Positions 36,711 to 45,419 of a stretch of 64,000 bases of DNA are shown here, piece after piece. The notes beneath the pieces were generated by a model that was not told where the DNA came from, ran no database searches, and worked only from the letters and a program-made list of their open reading frames with translations. Made by a program: the position numbers and the translations under genes. How positions within the stretch are numbered: position 1 is the first letter of the stretch; every line of letters starts with the position of its first letter. The stretch lies in NCBI RefSeq assembly GCF_036365825.1, contig NZ_CP142675.1, positions 2,116,501-2,180,500 on the forward strand, given 5' to 3'. This stretch comes from Qipengyuania sp. HL-TH1. GTDB lineage: Bacteria; Pseudomonadota; Alphaproteobacteria; Sphingomonadales; Sphingomonadaceae.

Positions 36711-36746
36711 AGGGCGGCCCTCGCATTTCGCGGGGGCCGCCCTTTT
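36711..36746 (+). terminator. Rho-independent terminator after the Do protease gene
   Basis: GGGCGGCCCTCGC, short loop, GCGGGGGCCGCCC followed by TTTT. The opposite strand also ends with an A/T-poor tail, so it mainly serves the plus strand, but it lies between convergent genes and may stop PBP1A transcripts partly. Stem sequence closely resembles the terminator at 6683. Confidence 0.9.
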
Positions 36747-36759
36747 CATATCCGCCCGG

Positions 36760-38931
36760 CTAATTGTTGGGGCGCGGCGTCTGCTGCGGCTCCGGTTCGC
36801 GCCGCCCGCCGGTCGCCTCGTCGAGGAAATCGTCGCCGATCGCCTGCGGCGCGCCATCGGCACCGCGGGGCGGTTGCTGCGGTGCGCGCGGCGCGGGCAC
36901 GGCCGGCGTGCGCGGACGCGCCGGATCGAGCGTCCGGTCGAAATCGTCGGCGAAGGGATCGCCGCGCGAGCTGTCGCTCGTACCCGGCTCGATCAGATTG
37001 CCCTGCTCGTCGATGAAGTAGTAATCCTCCGGATCGCCGAGCATGTATTCATCGTCGGGCTCGAGCTGCCATTCAGGCAGCTGGAGATCGGTGTCGAATT
37101 CGACCACCGGGCGATCCTTGACCGCATAGCGCATATAGGCGGCAAAAGCGCGCGCGGGCGCGGTGCCGCCCTGCAGGCCGCCGACGCGCGCATTGTCGTC
37201 GCGGCCCATCCACACGCCGGTGGTGATCCCGCTGGAAAAGCCGACGAAATAGCCATCCTTGTTCGAGCTGGTGGTGCCGGTCTTGCCCGCCACCGGGCGC
37301 CCGATCTGCGCCGCCCGGCCGGTGCCGGTGGCAACCGCCGTCTGCAACAGGTCGGTGATTCCCGCAGCGACATAATCGGGCACCAGCTGCGACGAGCGCG
37401 CGGGTTCGTGCTGGTAGAGCAATTCGCCATCGGCGGTCTCGACCTTGAGGATGCCATGCGGTTCGACCGAAGCCCCCTCCGCCGATACGACGGCGAAGGC
37501 GCGGGTCATGTCGATCAGCCGCACTTCGTTCGAACCCAGCACCATGGCGGGATAGGTGTTGATCTCGGTCGTTATGCCGAACCGCCGGGCCATCGAGGCG
37601 ACGGTGCCGAAGCCGACTTCATTGCCCAGCTGCGCGGCGACCGTGTTGATCGAATAGGCAAAGGCGGTGCGCAGATCGATTTCGCCGACATTGCGCCCGC
37701 TCGAATTGCGCGGGCTCCACCCGTCGATCTCGACCGGCGTATCGACGACGCGGTCGTTGGGCGTGTAGCCCGCCTCGAGCGCGGCGAGATAGACGAACAG
37801 TTTCCATGCCGAACCCGGCTGGCGCAGCGCATCGGTCGCACGGTTGTAATTGGTCGCGACGTAATCGGTGCCGCCGACCAGCGCGAGGATCGCCCCGTCG
37901 CGGTCCATGCTGACCAGCGCGCCCTGCGCCCCGTCGGGCGTGTTCGACTTGATCGACGCGGTCGCCGCGCGCTGCATCCCGACATCGAGCGTGGTCCACA
38001 CCTCGATCGGCTCGAAGGTCTCGGGCAGCAGCAGGTCGAGCTGCGGCAGCGCCCAGTCGGTGAAGTAGCGCACCGAATTCTGGCCCGCCTCTTCCTTGAG
38101 CTTCACCGCGCTGGGATCGACCGTCACATCGGGCGCGATCCGTCCCTGTTCCTTCATCAGCCGCAGCACCACGCTGGCGCGGCCTACCGCGGCGTCGACA
38201 TCGGCAGTCGGAGAATAGCGGCTGGGCGCCTTGACCAGCCCGGCGATGATCGCCGCCTCGGCCACCGACAGTTCGGTCGCGGGATGGCTGAAGAACTTCC
38301 GGCTGGCGCTGTCGATGCCATAGGCGCCGCCGCCGAAATAGACCTTGTTGAGATAGAGCTCGAGGATCTGCTCCTTCGAGAACTTCCATTCCAGCGCCAT
38401 GGCGAGGATCGCCTCGCGCAGCTTGCGGTCGAGCGAGCGGTTGTTGTTGAGGAAGACGTTACGCGCGAGCTGCTGCGTGAGCGTCGAGGTCCCGCCGACG
38501 CGTTCGCGCGAACCGGTCAGCCCTTCGATGATCGCACCGCCGGTGCGCCAGGGGTCGATCCCGAAATGCGAATAATACCGCCGGTCCTCGACCGAGATCA
38601 TCGCATCCTTCATCACCTGCGGGATCTCGTCCGAGGTCAGCCATTTGCCGAAGCTGGGGCCGAGCTCGACAATCTCGGTCCCGTCGCGCGCGCGCACCAC
38701 GATGGTCTGCGCGTTCTGCGTCGCTTTCAGCTGGTAATAGGTCGGCATCGAGCGCGCGGAAAATCCCACGGCGAGCGCCAGGAACAGCGCCACGAGCAGC
38801 GCCAGCGCGCCGCCCCAGACGAGGAGGCGGCGGGTCCAGCGCGCGAACCAGCTTTGCGGTTTGTCCGCTGCGGCCCGTGCAGCGCGTTCCTTGCGCGCCG
38901 AACTCTTGCGGCGGCTCCCTCGTCTATCCAT
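36760..38931 (-). CDS. mrcA: Bifunctional penicillin-binding protein 1A
   Basis: 723 residues. A basic cytoplasmic N-terminus and one membrane anchor (LLVWGGALALLVALFLALAV) are followed by a GT51 transglycosylase domain with catalytic Glu115 in SVEDRRYYSHFG and the GGTSTLTQQLARN motif, and by a transpeptidase domain with Ser374 in PGSAWKLF (SxxK), SINTVA (SxN) and KTGTTSSNKDG (KTG). The tail (last 70 residues) is proline- and acid-rich and probably disordered. It polymerises and crosslinks peptidoglycan. The convergent Do protease gene ends 70 bases away. Confidence 0.95.
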   Translation of the reverse strand: MDRRGSRRKSSARKERAARAAADKPQSWFARWTRRLLVWGGALALLVALFLALAVGFSARSMPTYYQLKATQNAQTIVVRARDGTEIVELGPSFGKWLTSDEIPQVMKDAMISVEDRRYYSHFGIDPWRTGGAIIEGLTGSRERVGGTSTLTQQLARNVFLNNNRSLDRKLREAILAMALEWKFSKEQILELYLNKVYFGGGAYGIDSASRKFFSHPATELSVAEAAIIAGLVKAPSRYSPTADVDAAVGRASVVLRLMKEQGRIAPDVTVDPSAVKLKEEAGQNSVRYFTDWALPQLDLLLPETFEPIEVWTTLDVGMQRAATASIKSNTPDGAQGALVSMDRDGAILALVGGTDYVATNYNRATDALRQPGSAWKLFVYLAALEAGYTPNDRVVDTPVEIDGWSPRNSSGRNVGEIDLRTAFAYSINTVAAQLGNEVGFGTVASMARRFGITTEINTYPAMVLGSNEVRLIDMTRAFAVVSAEGASVEPHGILKVETADGELLYQHEPARSSQLVPDYVAAGITDLLQTAVATGTGRAAQIGRPVAGKTGTTSSNKDGYFVGFSSGITTGVWMGRDDNARVGGLQGGTAPARAFAAYMRYAVKDRPVVEFDTDLQLPEWQLEPDDEYMLGDPEDYYFIDEQGNLIEPGTSDSSRGDPFADDFDRTLDPARPRTPAVPAPRAPQQPPRGADGAPQAIGDDFLDEATGGRREPEPQQTPRPNN

Positions 38932-39033
38932 CGATTATGCTGGCACCCTTGTTGCTCGCCGCCCTATAAGTGCCCCGACCTTGCATGGCGAGGTCTAACC
39001 AAGCGTGAACGGAACCATGCGCGGTTGGACGTC

Positions 39034-39435
39034 TCAATCCTCGGGCTCGAAATCGAGCGCGGCGGAGTTGATGCAATAGCGCAGGCCGCCGCGATCGGGT
39101 GGCCCATCGGGGAAGACATGGCCCAGATGCCCGCCGCAATTGGCGCAGGTCACCTCGGTCCGGATCATCCCGTGCGACACATCGCGGTGCTCGTCGACCG
39201 CCTCGCCTTCGGCAGGGGCGGTAAAGGCGGGCCAGCCGCAGCCGCTGTTGTATTTCTCGCCGCTCTCGAACAGCTTCTGGCCGCAGCCCGCGCAGTAATA
39301 TTCGCCGGCATCGTAATGCTTGTCGTATTTGCCGGTGAAGGCACGCTCGGTCCCGGCTTCACGCAGCACGTGGAATTGCTCGGGGGTCAGCTTCTCGCGC
39401 CATTCGGCGGCGGTGTGTTCGGGCTTGTCGCTCAC
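39034..39435 (-). CDS. msrB: Peptide-methionine (R)-S-oxide reductase
   Basis: 133 residues from a GTG start at 39435. Zinc site CxxC pairs (CAGC and CANC), GCGWPAF, and the catalytic cysteine in RYCINSAAL mark it as MsrB. ATG is absent in frame nearby, and GGACAAGCC precedes the GTG. Complements msrA at 20975. Divergent from rpsT across 199 bases. Confidence 0.94.
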   Translation of the reverse strand: MSDKPEHTAAEWREKLTPEQFHVLREAGTERAFTGKYDKHYDAGEYYCAGCGQKLFESGEKYNSGCGWPAFTAPAEGEAVDEHRDVSHGMIRTEVTCANCGGHLGHVFPDGPPDRGGLRYCINSAALDFEPED

Positions 39436-39517
39436 GGCTTGTCCTTTCGTCTGGGACAGACCATATAGGCGCTGCCGGAGCCGATGCACGTGGTTCCGCG
39501 AATGGTCGACGATTTGC

Positions 39518-39546
39518 TTGACGATTCGGAGGCGCGCCGCTAAGTG
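39518..39546 (+). promoter_or_regulatory. Promoter of rpsT
   Basis: TTGACG (39518-39523) and TAAGTG (39541-39546) with exactly 17 bases between. Same form as the tRNA-Lys and rpmH promoters. A GATTC site (GANTC class, 39523-39527) lies in the spacer, so it could be sensitive to CcrM-type methylation if the host has that enzyme. Confidence 0.7.
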
Positions 39547-39634
39547 CGCCGCTTTCCGGCGGCCCATGCCGCCTTTTCGCACGCACTTACGAGATTTCCC
39601 GCCGCGCATGCCGTGCGGCCTGACGAGGACAAAC

Positions 39635-39895
39635 ATGGCCAACACGCCGCAAGCCAAGAAGCGCATCCGTCGCAACGCAAACCGCGCCGAAATCAACGGT
39701 GCCCGCATGAGCCGCATCCGCAACTTCCTCAAGAAGGTGGAAGTCGCGATCGAAGGCGGCGACAAGGATACCGCACAGACGGCGCTCAAGAGCGCGCAGC
39801 CGGAACTGGCGCGCGGTGTCGCCCGCGGCGTGCTGCACAAGAACACTGCGGCGCGCAAGATGAGCCGCCTGACGAAGCGGGTCGCTTCGCTCTAA
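39635..39895 (+). CDS. rpsT: 30S ribosomal protein S20
   Basis: 86 residues, the usual length, strongly basic and helical: [20 protein letters not shown] at the start and [16 protein letters not shown] at the end. ATG 39635 is the only sensible start. It precedes dnaA, an arrangement shared with other alphaproteobacteria, but a terminator separates the two. Confidence 0.97.
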   Translation: MANTPQAKKRIRRNANRAEINGARMSRIRNFLKKVEVAIEGGDKDTAQTALKSAQPELARGVARGVLHKNTAARKMSRLTKRVASL

Positions 39896-39937
39896 GAGAT
39901 CTCGCCGGTCCCGGGACCGGCTTCGACAGTATTCGTG

Positions 39938-39966
39938 GGGCCGTCGGGTTAACCGGCGGCCCTTTT
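39938..39966 (+). terminator. Terminator after rpsT
   Basis: GGGCCG (39938-39943) pairs with CGGCCC (39957-39962), with an inner CGG/CCG step around a GTTAA loop, followed by TTTT. A second perfect palindrome, CCGGTCCCGGGACCGG, sits just upstream at 39905-39920. Confidence 0.85.
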
Positions 39967-40389
39967 GTCGTATTTCAGTTGCATTCGAATACTGGCCTGA
40001 AATGCATTCGTAACAAAACCCACGCGAAACTCACGATTCGCAGCGCAAATTTGGGCGAACTCAAGTAATATCCGTCACTTGAACGGGGGCCTGCGGCTTA
40101 CACGTGAGTCAACAAGTATATTTCAGATTTTTTGCAGTTATCCCCCTTGCGACTCATCCGGCGAGCGACCTACACAATGGTTCTCGGTTCGGGGCGGGAC
40201 AGCCCGGACCTTTAGATTATCGACGAGCGAGGGCGACCTTCGGATGCACCGATTCCGGAGTGTGGCGATGCTGTGCCCGGCCTTGCCAATGTTAGAAGCA
40301 AACGAGTGGCGCCGCGGCGTTCACCGGGGGATGATACAAGAATGCGTAAGGCATCAGACATTGGTTCGCGCAAGGCACAGGACGATTTC
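39967..40389 (+). promoter_or_regulatory. Long noncoding leader and control region of dnaA
   Basis: About 420 bases without a convincing gene and AT-richer than the surroundings. It holds four GANTC sites (40035, 40106, 40151, 40251), the methylation target of CcrM in alphaproteobacteria, a repeated GCATTCG (39981 and 40004 region), a T-rich tract near 40120-40135, and one weak DnaA-box-like TTATCCCCC near 40138 (two mismatches to the Escherichia coli consensus). TTGCGA with TACACA at 18-base spacing near 40147-40176 is a weak promoter candidate. No cluster of DnaA boxes is seen, so I do not call an origin. Confidence 0.5.
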
Positions 40390-41802
40390 ATGGAAGATCA
40401 AGAGGCGGTGAACCTGGCGGCGGACTGGGCCGATATCAGCCAGGGCCTGCGCAAGGATCTTGGTCACCAGCTCCACAGCCAGTGGATCAAGCCGATCCAG
40501 GTCGGCGGGATCGACAAGGACAGCGGTACGCTCGACCTGTTCCTGCCCACCGAATTCAGCGCCAATTGGGTCAAGGACCGCTTTGCCGACCGGCTCAGCC
40601 TGGCGTGGAAGATTGCGCGCAGCGAAGTGCGCGACGTCCGCATCCAGGTCCACCCGGGCCGCCGCCAGGTCGCCGATCTGCGCCTCCATTCGGACGGGCG
40701 CCGCCCGGCCAATGACGGGGCCGACACCTCGATGATGGCGATCGGCGCCGACACGCTGGGCGATACCGGTTTCACCAGCTCGGTCGGGCTCGACCCCAGC
40801 CTCACCTTTGCCGCCTTCATCACCGGTGAAGCCAATGTGCTCGCCTTCAACGCCGCGCAGCGCATGGGCGCGACCGAGAAGCCGCAGTTCAGCCCGCTCT
40901 ACCTCAAGGCCGCCACCGGCCAGGGCAAGACCCACCTGCTGCACGCCACCGGCCATGCCTTCCTGCAAGCGCATCCGCGCAGCCGTATCTTCTACTGCAG
41001 CGCCGAGCGCTTCATGGTCGAATTCGTCCAGGCGCTGAAGGCCAACCAGATGCTCGAATTCAAGGCCCGGCTGCGCAGCTTCGACCTGCTGCTGGTGGAC
41101 GATATCCAATTCATCATCGGCAAGGCCAGCGCGCAGGAAGAACTGCTCTACACGATCGATGCGCTGCTCGCCGAAGGCAAGCGGCTGGTGTTCGCCGCCG
41201 ACCGTGCGCCGCAGGCGCTCGACGGGGTCGAACCGCGCTTGCTCAGCCGCCTGTCGATGGGCCTCGTCGCCGATATCCAGGCCGCCGATATCGAACTGCG
41301 CAAGAAAATCCTCACCTCCAAGCTGACGCGTTTCGCACCGCTCGACGTGCCTGCGGACGTGCTCGACTTCCTCGCCCGCACCATCACCCGCAATATCCGC
41401 GAACTGGTCGGCGGGCTCAACAAGCTGATCGCCTACGCCCAGCTGACCGGGCAGGAAGTCTCGCTCCAGCTGGCCGAGGAGCAGCTGACCGATATCCTCT
41501 CGGCCAACCGCCGCCGGATCACGATCGACGAGATCCAGCGCACCGTATGCCAGTTCTACCGTATCGACCGCAGCGAGATGAGCTCCAAGCGCCGCGCGCG
41601 CGCCGTCGTGCGGCCGCGGCAGGTGGCGATGTATCTGTCGAAGGTGCTCACCCCGCGCAGCTATCCCGAAATCGGGCGCAAGTTCGGCGGGCGCGACCAT
41701 TCGACCGTGATCCACGCGGTGCGGCTGATCGAGGATTTGCGCCAGCGCGATGCCGATATGGATGGCGATGTGCGCAGCCTGCTTCGGCAGCTCGAAAGCT
41801 GA
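40390..41802 (+). CDS. dnaA: Chromosomal replication initiator protein DnaA
   Basis: 470 residues from ATG 40390 (AGGA seven bases upstream); an in-frame ATG at 40342 would add 16 residues. Domain I is at the N-terminus (about 10-85), linker about 85-135, then the AAA+ domain with Walker A ATGQGKTHLLHATG, Walker B LLLVDDIQFI, and sensor region RLLSRLSMGLVADI. Domain IV ends in the DNA-binding signature GRDHSTVIHAVRLI. Walker A reads A-T-G-Q-G-K-T where most DnaA have G-x-x-G-x-G-K-T with GLGKTHLL; this Q variant is seen in some alphaproteobacteria. A 28-bp palindrome follows the stop. Confidence 0.95.
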   Translation: MEDQEAVNLAADWADISQGLRKDLGHQLHSQWIKPIQVGGIDKDSGTLDLFLPTEFSANWVKDRFADRLSLAWKIARSEVRDVRIQVHPGRRQVADLRLHSDGRRPANDGADTSMMAIGADTLGDTGFTSSVGLDPSLTFAAFITGEANVLAFNAAQRMGATEKPQFSPLYLKAATGQGKTHLLHATGHAFLQAHPRSRIFYCSAERFMVEFVQALKANQMLEFKARLRSFDLLLVDDIQFIIGKASAQEELLYTIDALLAEGKRLVFAADRAPQALDGVEPRLLSRLSMGLVADIQAADIELRKKILTSKLTRFAPLDVPADVLDFLARTITRNIRELVGGLNKLIAYAQLTGQEVSLQLAEEQLTDILSANRRRITIDEIQRTVCQFYRIDRSEMSSKRRARAVVRPRQVAMYLSKVLTPRSYPEIGRKFGGRDHSTVIHAVRLIEDLRQRDADMDGDVRSLLRQLES

Positions 41803-41854
41803 CGGCATAAGCGCGGGCGCCGGCGCGTCCGCTCCCCACCCCGTTCACACCGCT

Positions 41855-41882
41855 TCGACAGCTCTGTGCACAGAGCTGTCGA
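41855..41882. repeat. Perfect 28-bp palindrome downstream of dnaA
   Basis: Two 14-base arms, TCGACAGCTCTGTG and its exact complement, meet with no spacer. Located 53 bases after the dnaA stop and 32 bases before the next start. No T run follows on either strand. Could be a dimer- or tetramer-protein site, a cruciform, or a terminator hairpin without a U tract. Confidence 0.85.
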
Positions 41883-41913
41883 CAGGCGCCATCGCGCGCG
41901 CCAAAGAGCCTGC

Positions 41914-42348
41914 ATGCCGCAGATACCTCCCGCCGCCCCGCGCGCCGATATCGCCCTGCCCGCTTCCTTCGGCGCCGCACTGTGGCGCGGCGCGCGGTGC
42001 CGGTGCCCGCGGTGCGGCGAAGCGCCGCTGTTCCGCAAATGGCTCAAGCCGCATGATCGCTGCCCCGCCTGCGCGCTCGACATCTCGGGCCAGCGCGCGG
42101 ACGATTTTCCGGCCTATGTCTCGATCTTCGTCACCGGCCATTTGCTCGCGCCGGTGCTGATCATCCTCGCGAGCGACTTCGCGCTGTCGAGCATGGCGAT
42201 CCTCGCCATCATCCTGCCGCTGGCGGTGATCTTCATGCTGGTCACGCTGCAGCCCGCCAAGGGCGCCGTGATCGCGCTGCAATGGTGGCACGGCATGCAC
42301 GGCTTTCGCCGCGAACGCCTGCCCGAACCGCAGGAGGAATTGGAATGA
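41914..42348 (+). CDS. DUF983 membrane protein
   Basis: 144 residues. An N-terminal zinc-ribbon-like part has CRCPRCGEAPLF and CPACALDI (paired CxxC), followed by two long membrane helices (about 75-98 and 100-122) and the family end LQWWHGMHGFRRERLPE. Function unknown. The stop overlaps the start of the MoeB/ThiF-like gene by four bases. Confidence 0.85.
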   Translation: MPQIPPAAPRADIALPASFGAALWRGARCRCPRCGEAPLFRKWLKPHDRCPACALDISGQRADDFPAYVSIFVTGHLLAPVLIILASDFALSSMAILAIILPLAVIFMLVTLQPAKGAVIALQWWHGMHGFRRERLPEPQEELE

Positions 42349-43118
42349 GCCTGCCACCGGGCCGTCTCGACCGGTTTGCGCGGCACATCGTGCTGCCCGA
42401 AGTGGGCGGCGCGGGCCAGGTCGCGCTGGCGGGCAAGCATCTGGTGCTGGTGGGCCTGGGCGGGATCGGCTCGCCCGCGCTGCAATATCTCGCAGGCGCG
42501 GGGATCGGGAAGCTGACGCTGGTCGATGACGACCGGGTCGATGCCAGCAATCTCCAGCGCCAGACGCTGTATAACGAACGCGATGTCGGCCACGGCAAGG
42601 CGGTGATCGCCAAGCGCTGGGTGACCGGCTTCGACGCCGCGCTCGACGTCACCATCAGCGACCGCCGGATCACGCGCGACAATGCACACGAACTCGTGGT
42701 CGATGCCGATCTGATTCTCGACGGGACCGACAATTTCGCCACAAGGCTGGCGGTTGCCGATGCCTGCGTGGCGGAGCGCGTTCCGTTGCTCTCGGCCGCG
42801 GTCGGGCGCTTTCAGGGGCAGGTCGGTGCCTTTGCCGGACACCTTCCCAACCAGCCGTGCTACCGCTGCTTCGTCGGCGATGCCTTCGATGCGGAGGATT
42901 GCGACACCTGCGCCGAGGACGGCATGCTTGGCGCGATGGCCGGCTGGGTCGCGACCTTCGCGGCGTTGCAGGCGGTGCGCATCCTGCTCGACGGGGTCAG
43001 CGCGCTGGGCGAGGCCGATTGGGGCCGGGTCCACCTGCTCGACGGGCTAAAGCCCGCCATGCGCAGCTTCACCATCGCCAAGGACCCCGCCTGCGCCGCC
43101 TGCGGGTCAGCCGCCTAG
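42345..43118 (+). CDS. MoeB/ThiF/HesA-family adenylyltransferase
   Basis: 257 residues of the E1-like fold: RFARHIVLPEVGGAGQ at the N-terminus, nucleotide loop LVGLGGIGSPALQYLAGAG, Asp-containing DLILDGTDNF, zinc pair CYRC with CAAC at the end, and the catalytic-Cys region CDTCAEDGMLGAMAG. It activates the C-terminal glycine of a sulfur-carrier such as MoaD or ThiS. No rhodanese domain is attached and no carrier gene is adjacent, so MoeB or ThiF cannot be decided. Coupled to the DUF983 gene. Confidence 0.87.
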   Translation: MSLPPGRLDRFARHIVLPEVGGAGQVALAGKHLVLVGLGGIGSPALQYLAGAGIGKLTLVDDDRVDASNLQRQTLYNERDVGHGKAVIAKRWVTGFDAALDVTISDRRITRDNAHELVVDADLILDGTDNFATRLAVADACVAERVPLLSAAVGRFQGQVGAFAGHLPNQPCYRCFVGDAFDAEDCDTCAEDGMLGAMAGWVATFAALQAVRILLDGVSALGEADWGRVHLLDGLKPAMRSFTIAKDPACAACGSAA

Positions 43119-43808
43119 GACTTCCGCAACCCATTCGGGGACCACCTGCGTCGCCGGGCCGTGCCGCGACTGGTGGAACCAGCGCGATCCCATGCTCGCC
43201 TCGAGATTGAGTTCGAGCGTGCGGACGCGCATTTCACGGGCGTCCTGGACGAAACCCGCCGCGGGATAGACCGCGCCCGAGGTGCCGATCGAGACGAACA
43301 GATCCGCCTGCCGCAACGCGGCATGGATGCGCTCCATTTCGTAGGGCATTTCGCCGAACCACACGACATCGGGCCGCAGCGCGGGCGTGCCGCAAGCCGG
43401 GCATGGCGGACGGTCGATCATTGGCCCGGTCCAGCGCGAACGGATATCGCAGGCAGTGCACCAGGCGTTGAGATGCGTGCCATGCATATGCAGCACGCGG
43501 CGCGCGCCCGCCCGCTCGTGCAGGTCGTCGACATTCTGCGTCACCACCAGCAGTTCGCCGTCCCATTCCGCATCGAGCCGGGCGATCGCCTCATGCGCGG
43601 CATTGGGCTGCTTGGCCTGGATCGCCTCGCGCCGCTGGTCGTAGAAGCGCAGCACGAGATCGGGATCGCGCACGAAGGCCTCGGGCGTGGCGACATCCTC
43701 GACCCGGTGCTGTTCCCACAAGCCGCCGCCATCGCGGAAGGTATCGATCCCGCTTTCGGCGGAGATACCTGCCCCGGTGAGGATCACGATGTTGCGCATA
43801 TCGGTCAT
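43107..43808 (-). CDS. cobB: Class III sirtuin, NAD-dependent protein deacylase
   Basis: 233 residues. NAD site LTGAGISAESGIDTFRD, catalytic His in HMHGT, and four zinc cysteines (CTAC, CPAC). Tyr56 and Arg59 in RFYDQRR form the YxxR pair that binds succinyl or malonyl groups in SIRT5-type enzymes, so desuccinylation is likely alongside deacetylation. Start MTDMRN at 43808; a second in-frame ATG is three codons on. Its end overlaps the convergent MoeB/ThiF-like gene by 12 bases. Confidence 0.93.
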   Translation of the reverse strand: MTDMRNIVILTGAGISAESGIDTFRDGGGLWEQHRVEDVATPEAFVRDPDLVLRFYDQRREAIQAKQPNAAHEAIARLDAEWDGELLVVTQNVDDLHERAGARRVLHMHGTHLNAWCTACDIRSRWTGPMIDRPPCPACGTPALRPDVVWFGEMPYEMERIHAALRQADLFVSIGTSGAVYPAAGFVQDAREMRVRTLELNLEASMGSRWFHQSRHGPATQVVPEWVAEVLGG

Positions 43809-43878
43809 TTGCCCTCAAGTAGCGATGCGGTAGGGCATGTCAAAGACCGGCCATGAACCATGGCCGATAGGGGAAAGA

Positions 43879-44607
43879 ATGGCGCGGATCGGGATTATCG
43901 GGTGCGAAGGCGCCATGGGCCATGCGCTTGCCGCCGTGATCGGTGCAAGCGGGCATGAACTGGCGGGCGGGATCGACAAGGGCGGCGACGCGGCCGGGCT
44001 GGCCGATGCAAGCGAGGTGCTGGTCGATTTCTCGACCCCCGGCGCGCTGTGCATCAACCTCCACGCCGCGATCGGCGCAGGCGTGCCGCTGGTGATCGGC
44101 ACGACCGGGCTCGAGGAGCGGCATCACGCCGCGATCGACGATGCCGCGCGCGCGGTGCCGGTGCTGCAGACGGGCAATACCTCGCTCGGCGTGACGCTGC
44201 TCGCGCATCTGGTCCGCGAGGCCGCTGCAAGGCTGGGACCCGACTGGGATATCGAAATCCTCGAGATGCATCATCGGCGCAAGGTCGATGCCCCCAGCGG
44301 GACCGCGCTGCTGCTCGGCGAAGCTGCGGCAGGGGCGCGCGGGATCGATCTCGCCAGCCATTCCGAACGCGGACGCGACGGGCACACCGGCGCGCGCGAA
44401 GAAGGCGCGATCGGCTTTGCCAGCCTGCGCGGCGGCACCGTGGCGGGCGAACACAGCGCGATCCTGGCGGGCGAGGAAGAACGCATCACGCTGTCGCACA
44501 GCGCCGAGAATCGCTCGATCTTCGCGCGCGGCGCGGTGCGCGCGGCCGAATGGATGATCGGGCGCGATCCCGGCCGCTACTCGATGGACCAGGTGCTGGG
44601 GATCTGA
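43879..44607 (+). CDS. dapB: 4-hydroxy-tetrahydrodipicolinate reductase
   Basis: 242 residues. The NAD(P) loop IGIIGCEGAMGHAL and the catalytic signature EMHHRRKVDAPSGTALLL are intact. It catalyses the second step of the lysine/diaminopimelate branch; dapE lies further along at 48911. ATG 43879 follows AGGGGAAAG; an upstream in-frame ATG at 43837 has no such site. The K+ channel gene begins five bases after the stop. Confidence 0.95.
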   Translation: MARIGIIGCEGAMGHALAAVIGASGHELAGGIDKGGDAAGLADASEVLVDFSTPGALCINLHAAIGAGVPLVIGTTGLEERHHAAIDDAARAVPVLQTGNTSLGVTLLAHLVREAAARLGPDWDIEILEMHHRRKVDAPSGTALLLGEAAAGARGIDLASHSERGRDGHTGAREEGAIGFASLRGGTVAGEHSAILAGEEERITLSHSAENRSIFARGAVRAAEWMIGRDPGRYSMDQVLGI

Positions 44608-44611
44608 GCCT

Positions 44612-45409
44612 GTGACCCTGCGCGCCCGTCTGCACCGGCAATTGCATATCGGCTCCTGGCCGAATGGCCGGCTGACGGGGCTGAACATCTTCGTGGTGTG
44701 GACGATCCTGCTGGCATTGCTGGTCGGGATCGTCGCGACCGAGCCGCAGATCCGCATCCCCTACCAGCGCGAAATCCTGATTGCCGAGTTCGTCTTCGGG
44801 ATGATCTTCCTCGTCGAATACGTCGGGCGCATCTATGCCGCGCCCGAACGCGAGGGGCCGGGTTCCGCCTGGGCCAAGCGCTGGCGCTTCATCCTGTCGC
44901 CGATCGGGATCATCGATTTGATCGTGGTCGCAGTGAGCCTGGCGCCCTTCTTCATTGCCAATGCCGCGGTGCTGCGCGTCATCCGGCTGCTGCGGATCGT
45001 CTCGATCCTCAAGTTCAGCCGCTTTTCCGCCGCGATGCGCGAAATCGGCGCCGCGCTGCGCGAACGCAGCTACGACCTGATCGTCTGCGCCACGCTGGCG
45101 CTGGTGCTGGTCCTGCTGGGCGCGGCGGGCCTCTATTGGGTCGAGGGCAGCCTGCAGCCCAAGCAGTTCGGCTCGATCCCGCGGGCGCTGTGGTGGGCGG
45201 TGATCACGCTGACGACAGTCGGTTATGGCGACGTCTATCCAGTCACCACCGCAGGGCGGCTGGTCGGTTCGATAGTGGCAATCGGCGGGGTGCTGCTGGT
45301 GGCGCTGCCGACGGGTATCGTCGCCGCCGCCTTCAGCGATGCGATGCAGCGCCGCCGCGAAGCGATGGCGCGCGCATTGGAGGACATGGAAGGCTCGATC
45401 CCCGAGTGA
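44612..45409 (+). CDS. Voltage-gated potassium channel-like protein
   Basis: 265 residues, GTG start. Six membrane segments are visible, with a charged S4-like helix (VIRLLRIVSILKFSRF) and the pore loop WWAVITLTTVGYGDVYP carrying the TVGYGD selectivity filter. A short cytoplasmic C-terminal helix follows. It lies between dapB and nth with very short spacings and is probably co-transcribed. Confidence 0.93.
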   Translation: MTLRARLHRQLHIGSWPNGRLTGLNIFVVWTILLALLVGIVATEPQIRIPYQREILIAEFVFGMIFLVEYVGRIYAAPEREGPGSAWAKRWRFILSPIGIIDLIVVAVSLAPFFIANAAVLRVIRLLRIVSILKFSRFSAAMREIGAALRERSYDLIVCATLALVLVLLGAAGLYWVEGSLQPKQFGSIPRALWWAVITLTTVGYGDVYPVTTAGRLVGSIVAIGGVLLVALPTGIVAAAFSDAMQRRREAMARALEDMEGSIPE

Positions 45410-45419
45410 CCGCCCGATT

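Noticed and set aside
36700..39468. Plus-strand open frame of 922 codons
   Set aside because: Shadow of PBP1A and msrB on the other strand; the composition is that of reverse-complement reading.
39967..40389. Replication origin beside dnaA
   Set aside because: Only one poor DnaA-box match was found and no AT-rich unwinding element with repeated 9-mers. In related bacteria the origin is often away from dnaA.
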